Shown: one piece after another, positions 6,766 through 13,365 of the stretch
How the letters are laid out: each line of letters starts with the position of its first letter
How positions within the stretch are numbered: the stretch's first letter is position 1
Translations under genes and position numbers: made by a program
Assembly (NCBI GenBank): GCA_021648745.1
Contig: JAKISE010000086.1
Span: forward strand, 1-14,600
Reading direction: 5' to 3'
Origin: Cyclobacteriaceae bacterium
GTDB taxonomy: Bacteria; Bacteroidota; Bacteroidia; Cytophagales; Cyclobacteriaceae
DNA length: 14,600 bases
The notes under the pieces: generated by a model
What the model saw: only the letters and a program-made list of their open reading frames with translations
Told to the model about the DNA's origin: nothing
Databases searched by the model: none

Positions 6766-7653
6766 TTGAAAACTACAGCTAAAGAATATAAACTTTTAAA
6801 AAAAATAAAGGATAAGGATTTTGATGTAGATAATTTGCATCAATATAATCTACACATCCTTTCAGGAAGCCGTGATTTACAATTTACGGTTTCTGACTCC
6901 TCCTCTGGCAAATGCTTGCTACTAGAAGATTATGCTATTTCGAGGGTAAAAACGTATAAAGAGCTTGTTATAATTTTAAATAGCCTTTTTGATAGCCATT
7001 CTTTGCTAAAAGCTGGATTTTGGAAAAGTGTAAAAATTGGAATTAAGAATAATAAGTTTGCGCTTGTCCCATCTAAACTATTCGATTCTTCCTCTCTTTT
7101 CGATTACTTAAAGTTGAATTGTAAGGTAAATAAAGAGACAGATCAACTTTTATATTATAAGCATTTAAAATCCGATGCAGTAAATTGTTTCGCTGTTAAT
7201 AAGCAATTATATAATTGGTTTCAATCTCTTTACCCAAAAATAGAAATTGGCTACGTTCACCAGTCGAGCTCATTAATTGAAGGCGTACTTTCACAACTTT
7301 CACAGTACCCTGAAGACTCCGTGTTTTTATTTGTCGATCGTTTTAAACTTCATGTTATCTCCTCCAGAGACAATAAATTAGAATATTATAACCAGTTTAC
7401 AATAAATAAATTTGGAGATTATATAAAATTTATAATGCTCGTGTTTAATGGACTAAAACGGAGCCAAAAAACTACAAATGTGGTGTTATGGGGGTATATT
7501 GGTAAACAATCTACCCATTACCACGAATTTATCAAGTATATAAAACATGTATCTTTTGGTGAACGGCCCAAATTTTATACCTATGGTTTTGTATTTGACG
7601 AGTTACAAGATCATTATTTCTTTGACACCTACAATCTTCATCTCTGTGAATAA
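6766..7653 (+). CDS. DUF3822 family protein
   Basis: This 295-residue cytoplasmic protein belongs to DUF3822, a family found in Bacteroidota, usually just upstream of coaD. I recall a structural-genomics structure of a member with an actin-like ATPase fold. Consistent with that, residues 186-211 read like a paired-strand phosphate-binding element (VFLFVDRFKLHVISS, then LEYYNQF), and VVLWGYIG at 239-246 resembles the adenosine-side strand and turn. The C-terminus FDTYNLHLCE is characteristic of the family. No signal peptide or membrane segment is present. The start is TTG at 6766, immediately after the stop of the preceding gene, with no in-frame ATG nearby. Its stop overlaps the coaD ATG (TAATG), indicating translational coupling. 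Function unknown. Confidence 0.85.
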   Translation: MKTTAKEYKLLKKIKDKDFDVDNLHQYNLHILSGSRDLQFTVSDSSSGKCLLLEDYAISRVKTYKELVIILNSLFDSHSLLKAGFWKSVKIGIKNNKFALVPSKLFDSSSLFDYLKLNCKVNKETDQLLYYKHLKSDAVNCFAVNKQLYNWFQSLYPKIEIGYVHQSSSLIEGVLSQLSQYPEDSVFLFVDRFKLHVISSRDNKLEYYNQFTINKFGDYIKFIMLVFNGLKRSQKTTNVVLWGYIGKQSTHYHEFIKYIKHVSFGERPKFYTYGFVFDELQDHYFFDTYNLHLCE

Positions 7654-8117
7654 TGGAAAAAATCGCTCTTTTCCCTGGCTCATTTGACCCTTTTACTAAA
7701 GGGCACGAAGATATTTTATTGAGAGGACTTAACCTGTTTGATAAAATTATAATTGCCATTGGCTATAACACGGCTAAGCATAAGCGTTATTTTGATGTAG
7801 ATAGTATGATACACTACATTAAAGATACTTACCGAGACAAGCCTGAAATTTCCGTTGAAATTTATAATGAGTTAACAGCAGGGTTTGCTAAAAAACGTAA
7901 TGCCAAATATTTGCTGCGGGGTTTACGAAATACAACCGATTTCGAATATGAAAACACGATAGCCGAACTCAACAAAAATCAAAACCCTGAGCTTGAAACC
8001 GTTTTTCTCATTACTACGCCTAAGTATGCGCATATAAGTTCTTCTATTATCAGAGAAGTACATCAATATGGAGGAGATGTTACTGACTACCTTCCATATT
8101 CTATTTCAAAGAAATAA
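7653..8117 (+). CDS. coaD: Phosphopantetheine adenylyltransferase
   Basis: CoaD transfers AMP from ATP to 4'-phosphopantetheine, giving dephospho-CoA and pyrophosphate, the penultimate step of coenzyme A synthesis in the cytoplasm. The 154 residues match the bacterial enzyme in length. Visible motifs are PGSFDPFTKGHEDI (8-21) with the nucleotidyltransferase T-x-G-H at 15-18, K42 at the usual substrate-binding position, RGLRNTTDFEYE (89-100), and ISSSIIRE (128-135) with R134. All expected catalytic elements are intact. The ATG overlaps the DUF3822 stop by one base. The next gene starts 40 nt downstream with no obvious terminator between. Confidence 0.97.
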   Translation: MEKIALFPGSFDPFTKGHEDILLRGLNLFDKIIIAIGYNTAKHKRYFDVDSMIHYIKDTYRDKPEISVEIYNELTAGFAKKRNAKYLLRGLRNTTDFEYENTIAELNKNQNPELETVFLITTPKYAHISSSIIREVHQYGGDVTDYLPYSISKK

Positions 8118-8157
8118 ATGGCGCCTAGTAATATAGGTAGTTCTTTAATCATACGCG

Positions 8158-9159
8158 ATGAACTACATAGGCTCTAAACAGAAACTCTTACCCTTTATAA
8201 AAAATAGCATCTACTCGGTTGCTGGGCACGACTTATCAAACACAGTTTTTTGTGATTTATTTGCAGGTACAGGAATTGTAGGTAGAACTTTTAAGAGGGA
8301 AGTAAAAACTATAATCGCAAATGATTATGAATTTTACAGCTATGTATTAAACCGAAATTATATTGGTAATTCTCAGCCTATTGATAACAAAAAACAATAC
8401 CTAGAACTTCTTTCTGAATTAGACCCTATGGAAGGGTTTGTTTTTACCCACTATTGCAAGGGGAGCAAGGGAGAACGCCAATATTTTTCAGATGAAAACG
8501 GAAAGAAAATTGACGCTATTCGTCAGCAAATAGAAATCTGGTACACTAAGGGTGAAATAAGTAACGATTTATATTTCTATTTACTGGCCAGCTTAATCGA
8601 AAGTGCGGATAAAGTAGCCAATACGGCTTCGGTGTATGGTGCGTATTTAAAAAAGTTAAAAGTAACTGCACAAAAAACCTTAATTCTAAAATCTGCAAGT
8701 CCCGAGGTATCTAAAAACCAGCATTTTGTATTTAATGAAGACAGCAATAAACTTATCTATAAAATTGAAGGAGATATTTTATACTTAGACCCTCCTTATA
8801 ATGCGCGCCAGTATGGCGCCAATTATCACCTGTTAAATACCATTGCACAATATGATAATTTTGAACCCAAAGGAAAAACGGGCTTACGAAATTACAATAA
8901 ATCGCAGTATTGCAGTAAACGAACTGTACTTAAAGCTTTTGAAGAATTAATTAAATCTGCTCAGTTCAAATACATTTTTCTTAGTTATAATAACGAAGGC
9001 CTGATGTCGGGGGAAGATGTAAAAACTGTTATGAGCAAATATGGAAAATATGATTTAGTTTCTACACAATACCAAAGATTTAAAGCCGATAAAACGGAGA
9101 ACAGGAATCATTTGGCAAATAAAACAGAGGAGTTTCTGCATATTTTAGAAAAGAGCTAA
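8158..9159 (+). CDS. D12-class DNA N6-adenine methyltransferase
   Basis: This 333-residue enzyme should methylate adenine N6 in a specific DNA sequence using S-adenosylmethionine. It shows the alpha-class (D12, Dam-like) motif order: NYIGSKQKL (2-10) as motif X, DLFAGTG (33-39) as the SAM-binding motif I, a variable target-recognition region between, then the catalytic DPPY at 211-214 within LDPPYNARQYGANYH. ESADKVANTASVYGAYLKK (148-166) is typical of a subfamily that includes restriction-modification enzymes. No restriction endonuclease is seen within the window, and the next gene is an unrelated lipoprotein on the other strand, so it appears solitary. Recognition sequence is not predictable. 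It ends tail-to-tail with the GIN lipoprotein gene, overlapping by 4 bp. Confidence 0.9.
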   Translation: MNYIGSKQKLLPFIKNSIYSVAGHDLSNTVFCDLFAGTGIVGRTFKREVKTIIANDYEFYSYVLNRNYIGNSQPIDNKKQYLELLSELDPMEGFVFTHYCKGSKGERQYFSDENGKKIDAIRQQIEIWYTKGEISNDLYFYLLASLIESADKVANTASVYGAYLKKLKVTAQKTLILKSASPEVSKNQHFVFNEDSNKLIYKIEGDILYLDPPYNARQYGANYHLLNTIAQYDNFEPKGKTGLRNYNKSQYCSKRTVLKAFEELIKSAQFKYIFLSYNNEGLMSGEDVKTVMSKYGKYDLVSTQYQRFKADKTENRNHLANKTEEFLHILEKS

Positions 9160-9890
9160 TACCGTTCAATAATCTTTCCTTGGCTAGTTAAATCTACTGA
9201 TATTGCAGCTGGTTTTTGACTAAATAAATAGACATCCCCCAAGCTGTTTATCGATCCTGTTAAACTATTTACAACATTAAGCTCCATTCGGTTACTTCCG
9301 TTTTGAGTAATATTACAATTATCAACTTCAAGGTCTTTCGCATAAAAAATTCCATCGCCATAATATTGGCCTGCACTAAGAAACTCTGCTCTTCCTTCTA
9401 ACGTTACCGGACCAAGTGTATTTGATACAAGCGAAACCGATTTTGCATCTAAAATTAGCTCTATACTACCCGAAGCATCTTCCACCTGAAGAATTAGGTT
9501 CTCAATGTTAAGAGTGTCCTTAGAGAAAATATTTCCATAGCCATGCTGAACAATCTTTTCTAGTTGAGTATTTCTAATTCTTACCAAAGGCCTGGTATAG
9601 CCAATGGACCAAAAACAAGTATTTAAATTTTCAATCCTCAATACACTATCTACCACAGTTAAGCTAATCCCCGAAATCAAATTTTCTCCTGTTATAATTT
9701 CTACCTTGCCAAGTCCATCTACTATTAACTGAACATCTACATTTGAGTTCACATCAATTTGGGTAAAGGCTGGAACGTCCACAAACACTGTTTTTACACT
9801 TCCTGCTTTATCAAAACAGCCAGCCCCTTCCTTATTGCAACTTATAAGAAAAACCAACCCAAAAAATAGACGCACTTTATAACCTCTCAT
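9156..9890 (-). CDS. Head-GIN (DUF2807) lipoprotein
   Basis: This 244-residue envelope lipoprotein has a basic N-terminus (RGYKVR), a hydrophobic stretch 8-17 and a lipobox LISC with the lipidated cysteine at C18. The remainder is a head-GIN/DUF2807 domain, a repetitive beta-helix-like fold: FTQIDVNSNVDVQLIVDG (42-59), then GENLISGISL and short repeated strands such as VSLVSNTLGPVTLEG and GSINSLGDVYLFS. The function of the domain is unknown; family members are periplasmic or outer-membrane associated. The gene begins 5 nt after the stop of the PagL-like gene, so the two are almost certainly co-transcribed. Its stop overlaps the methyltransferase stop, leaving no room for an intrinsic terminator between them. 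Confidence 0.85.
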   Translation of the reverse strand: MRGYKVRLFFGLVFLISCNKEGAGCFDKAGSVKTVFVDVPAFTQIDVNSNVDVQLIVDGLGKVEIITGENLISGISLTVVDSVLRIENLNTCFWSIGYTRPLVRIRNTQLEKIVQHGYGNIFSKDTLNIENLILQVEDASGSIELILDAKSVSLVSNTLGPVTLEGRAEFLSAGQYYGDGIFYAKDLEVDNCNITQNGSNRMELNVVNSLTGSINSLGDVYLFSQKPAAISVDLTSQGKIIERY

Positions 9891-9895
9891 CTGTT

Positions 9896-10990
9896 TTATA
9901 ATCTAAATCCAATCCCATATTCAATTACCTCTGCTACAGCAAAATGTGTTTTCAAGGTTAAGCTGCCATAAAAATTATCTGTAAAATAATAGGCAAACCC
10001 TAATCTTTGGTAAAGCCGGTCTTTAGGAAAATAAGGCTTATATAAATAAACACCAATCTGAGTCACCACCGTAAGCCTATTTACTACTAATTGATGCCCA
10101 AACATAAGCCCTACTCTTCTGTAATCAGTACCAATAACTTCCTCATCAAACGAATTCTCAATTTCCGATTGTATGGATTTATTCGCAAACCCCTCTAAGC
10201 CTACCTCGAGCATGCTTTTTAGTGAAACTCTTTTTTGTGCTATTAGCGAAAACCCATAAACAGGTTTTGCACCTGAACCTATTGGGGGCGACTCTGCAAA
10301 ACCCAGTCTAAAAACAGCTCCATATTTAACTTTCTTATCTAGTTCTTGCTCTTGCAAAGCCGCTTTAAAATCGGGAGAAGAATTGCCAATTCTATAACTC
10401 GCCATTAGGTTAAGTGTAATAATATTGAGTCCATTATTAGGCAATTTAATAGAACCATTTGAAAAGTGAGTGAGCTTAATACCTGCTCCAAGTTTTACCT
10501 TTCTACCTATTACTTGGTAATAGCTTAAGCGCACATTTCCATTATAAGTAATTGGTGTGCTAATAACGTTATTAAGGTTATTATTATCTTGGTTGTAGGG
10601 GTTGGTTGAGTAGGCTAAACCCATGCCAAAATAAAACTGAAGATCGGATTTAAAAGGTGGTTTACCCAATAGGTGAAACCCCATTCCTGCACTTAGTGCT
10701 ATTATTCTGCCAAGTTGCTCGTCATTTTTTAAATCATAATATGAAAGATTATAAGCAATTTCAGGGTAACCATAATTTGCTTCCCAGCCGTTGTTCCCAT
10801 TGGTTTGTTGCCGTAGAGAAATCTCAAAACCTGTAGGTCGTCCTTTTATAAGATGACCCAAATACTCATGGTGCCGAAGAATAAAGCCTTCAAATACTTC
10901 TCCTCCTAAAGAATAGCTATATTTGGCGCTTTGTTGTGCCCAAGACATTTGCACTGTAAAAAGCAATATAATTATGAGTCTGATTATCAA
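9896..10990 (-). CDS. PagL-like acyloxyacyl hydrolase, outer-membrane barrel
   Basis: This 364-residue protein is exported (signal peptide 1-18, cleavage after SWA) and rich in alternating beta strands. The signature LTHFSNGSIKLPNNGLN (173-189) carries the His-x-Ser pair H175/S177 with N178-G179, matching the active site of lipid A 3-O-deacylase PagL, so it probably removes an acyl chain from lipid A in the outer membrane. PagL proper is about half this length; here a second barrel-like half (about 215-364) follows, ending in a strand with GIGFRL, as in the longer Bacteroidota members I recall. The start is TTG at 10990, directly after an in-frame stop; an internal start would truncate the signal peptide. 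First gene of a two-gene unit with the GIN lipoprotein. Confidence 0.82.
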   Translation of the reverse strand: MIIRLIIILLFTVQMSWAQQSAKYSYSLGGEVFEGFILRHHEYLGHLIKGRPTGFEISLRQQTNGNNGWEANYGYPEIAYNLSYYDLKNDEQLGRIIALSAGMGFHLLGKPPFKSDLQFYFGMGLAYSTNPYNQDNNNLNNVISTPITYNGNVRLSYYQVIGRKVKLGAGIKLTHFSNGSIKLPNNGLNIITLNLMASYRIGNSSPDFKAALQEQELDKKVKYGAVFRLGFAESPPIGSGAKPVYGFSLIAQKRVSLKSMLEVGLEGFANKSIQSEIENSFDEEVIGTDYRRVGLMFGHQLVVNRLTVVTQIGVYLYKPYFPKDRLYQRLGFAYYFTDNFYGSLTLKTHFAVAEVIEYGIGFRL

Positions 10991-11030
10991 TTACTTCGGT
11001 TTTAACATTGAATTAAACAGCTAAATTAAG

Positions 11031-11726
11031 GTGGAACTTTTAAATAAAACAGCCATAATAACAGGAGTTAGTAAAGGAATCGGTTTAGCGACCGCTAACA
11101 TGTTATTGGAAAACGGAGTAAAAGTAGCTGGCTGGAGCCGTACAGAGCCTAATCTAAAGCACAAAAATTTCCATTTTGTACAAGTTGATGTTAGCAATAA
11201 TGATTCAGTAGTAAAAGGATATCAGCAGACCATTGCACTTTTTGGCAAAAAAATAGAGATTTTAATTAATAATGCTGGACTTGGTTTCGAAGGATTATTT
11301 GAAGAAATGAGTGATAATGATTGGCATCAAATGTTTAAAACCAATGTAGATAGTATTTTTTATTGCTCTCGCTTAGTAATTCCTGAAATGAAGGTAATGG
11401 ATACTGGGCATATTATAAATATTTCTTCCATTGCAGGAACGAATGGAATAGCAGGAATGGCAGGATATTGTGGCACTAAGCACGCAGTACGCGGCATATC
11501 CCAGGCTATGTTTAAGGAGTTACGTAATTTTGGCATTAAAGTGAGCGTAATCTATCCAGGATCTGTTAAGACCAATTTTTTCGATGACATTGATTCTGTA
11601 ACTACAAGTGATAATATGATGATGCCCAAAGACATAGCTTCTACGATTTTGCACGTTTTATCCACTCCTCCTAATTATCATCATATTGATATTGAGGTAA
11701 GACCACTTCGTCCTAAAGGTAAATAA
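11031..11726 (+). CDS. SDR family oxidoreductase
   Basis: This 231-residue classical short-chain dehydrogenase/reductase is expected to reduce or oxidise a carbonyl/alcohol with NAD(P)(H). The Rossmann motif TGVSKGIG lies at 11-18, NNAG at 80-83, the structural Asn at N105, and the catalytic Ser-Tyr-Lys at S133, Y146 and K150, followed by YPGSVKT (175-181). Arginine at 37 in the second strand suggests NADPH preference (inference). The start is GTG at 11031; the 40-bp gap to the divergent PagL-like gene must hold promoters for both, but I see no clear boxes. The gene abuts gldA without spacing. The substrate is unknown, and a link to gliding is not established. Confidence 0.9.
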   Translation: MELLNKTAIITGVSKGIGLATANMLLENGVKVAGWSRTEPNLKHKNFHFVQVDVSNNDSVVKGYQQTIALFGKKIEILINNAGLGFEGLFEEMSDNDWHQMFKTNVDSIFYCSRLVIPEMKVMDTGHIINISSIAGTNGIAGMAGYCGTKHAVRGISQAMFKELRNFGIKVSVIYPGSVKTNFFDDIDSVTTSDNMMMPKDIASTILHVLSTPPNYHHIDIEVRPLRPKGK

Positions 11727-12647
11727 ATGTCTATAATTGTCGAAAAATTAACCAAGCTCTACGGCATTCAAAAAGCGGTAGATTCTATTTCTTTTGAAAT
11801 CAAAGAGAACGAGATCGTAGGATTTCTCGGCCCCAATGGAGCCGGAAAATCTACCACCATGAAAATAGCCACCACCTATATAAACCCTTCTTGCGGGTCG
11901 GTTTGGATTAATAATATTAATGTGGAGGAAAATCCTTTGGAGGTTCAGAAAAGCATTGGATACCTGCCAGAACATAATCCTCTTTACTTGGATATGTACG
12001 TGCATGAATACTTGCATTTTAGTGGCAGGTTTTATGGGCTAACGAAAAGTAAACTTAAAAAAAGAACTTCGGAAGTGATAGAGATGTGCCAGCTTGGTTT
12101 AGAGCAAAACAAACAAATTGGCCAACTTTCTAAGGGGTTTCGCCAACGAGTTGGATTGGCCCAAGCCTTATTACATGATCCTTCGGTTTTAATATTAGAT
12201 GAACCTACTACTGGCCTCGACCCAAATCAAATTCAAGAAGTGCGGGATTTAATTAAATCGGTGAGCAAAGGAAAAACCGTATTATTTTCAACACATATTA
12301 TGCAGGAGGTTGAAGCTGTTTGCGACAGAGCTATTGTAATTAATAAAGGACAGATCGTAGCCGATGGCAGTATTTCTGAGTTGCAAAAAAACACCTCTCA
12401 ACAAGTAATCGAAATAGAGTTCTCGTCTAAAGTACCCGATGCACTTTTACATTCTTTTAAAGAGAGCGTACTCATAAAAAATATTGGTGGTCACCGCTAT
12501 CAGTTAAAGGCTTCTGACCAAGAAGACATTCGCCCTGAGTTTATGCATTTTGTAACAGAGCACTCGCTTAATTTAATTGGAATATCCGAAGTACAGTGTT
12601 CCATGGAAGATGTTTTTGCTTCTTTAACCCGGCCTGAAGATGCGTAA
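11727..12647 (+). CDS. gldA: Gliding motility ABC transporter ATPase GldA
   Basis: This 306-residue ATP-binding subunit powers the GldAFG ABC-2-type transporter in the inner membrane, required for gliding in Flavobacterium johnsoniae. Walker A GPNGAGKS is at 35-42, the Q-loop region is IGYLPEHNPLY (77-87) with Glu where many ABC proteins have Gln, the signature LSKGFRQR is at 134-141, Walker B VLILDEP at 154-160, and the H-loop STH at 188-190. The 90 or so residues after the ATPase core (about 215-306) are the usual C-terminal extension of this subfamily. The identity as GldA and not a generic ABC-2 ATPase rests on the gldF and gldG genes that follow. The ATG abuts the SDR stop, and the 3' end overlaps gldF by 8 bp. 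Confidence 0.88.
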   Translation: MSIIVEKLTKLYGIQKAVDSISFEIKENEIVGFLGPNGAGKSTTMKIATTYINPSCGSVWINNINVEENPLEVQKSIGYLPEHNPLYLDMYVHEYLHFSGRFYGLTKSKLKKRTSEVIEMCQLGLEQNKQIGQLSKGFRQRVGLAQALLHDPSVLILDEPTTGLDPNQIQEVRDLIKSVSKGKTVLFSTHIMQEVEAVCDRAIVINKGQIVADGSISELQKNTSQQVIEIEFSSKVPDALLHSFKESVLIKNIGGHRYQLKASDQEDIRPEFMHFVTEHSLNLIGISEVQCSMEDVFASLTRPEDA

Positions 12648-13365
12648 TATTTACCAAAAAGAAATAAGCAGCTTCTTAAGCTCACTTATTGCCTACATCA
12701 TAATTGCTGTTTTTTTAGTAGCCATGGGCCTATTGGTTTGGGTTTTTCCTGAAACGAACGTGATAGATTATGGCTATGCAGACATGGGAACTTTTTTTAA
12801 TATGGCTCCATTTGTATTAATGTTTTTAATTCCTGCAATTACTATGAAAATGCTAGCGGAGGAAACCAACTCAGGCACCATAGAAATATTAGCGGTAAAG
12901 CCTGTGACAAAATTACAGATAGTATTAGGCAAATATTTTGCTGCTCTTACATTGGTGGCCCTTGCCATACTACCCACCTTAGTTTACTGTTTCTCCTTAT
13001 CGGAGCTAGCTAACCCTGTTGGTAATATCGATACAGCTGGTATAGCTGGTTCTTACATAGGCCTTTTTCTTTTATCTGCTGTATTTTGTGCCCTAGGCAT
13101 ACTTACTTCTGCCCTCACTAGCAACCAAGTAGTTGCCTTTGTAATTGCCGCTTTTGTGAGTTTTATCCTCTTTACAGGATTAAATTCGTTAGCCGGCATT
13201 AATGTATGGTCGAGCTTATCACTCCCCCTGTCAAAGCTCAGCCTTGAATACCATTATAATGCTATGAGTAAGGGGCTTTTAGATAGCCGAGATATACTCT
13301 ACTTTTTAAGTGTAATTGCAGGATTTCTCTATTTTTCTAAACTAACCTTGACCTATAAAAAATGA
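12640..13365 (+). CDS. gldF: Gliding motility ABC transporter permease GldF
   Basis: This 241-residue ABC-2 permease is the membrane-spanning partner of GldA. Six membrane segments are visible at about 14-36, 53-71, 99-119, 138-160, 165-184 and 217-235. Between the second and third lies the cytoplasmic coupling motif EETNSGTIEIL (74-84), typical of this permease type, followed by KPVTKLQIVLGKY (87-99). Length is that expected for GldF. It overlaps gldA by 8 bp and gldG by 4 bp (ATGA), so translation of the three should be coupled and stoichiometric. Confidence 0.9.
   Translation: MRNIYQKEISSFLSSLIAYIIIAVFLVAMGLLVWVFPETNVIDYGYADMGTFFNMAPFVLMFLIPAITMKMLAEETNSGTIEILAVKPVTKLQIVLGKYFAALTLVALAILPTLVYCFSLSELANPVGNIDTAGIAGSYIGLFLLSAVFCALGILTSALTSNQVVAFVIAAFVSFILFTGLNSLAGINVWSSLSLPLSKLSLEYHYNAMSKGLLDSRDILYFLSVIAGFLYFSKLTLTYKK

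Noticed and set aside
11748..12017. Minus-strand 89-codon frame inside gldA
   Set aside because: Shadow of the strongly conserved ABC ATPase frame, including Walker A.
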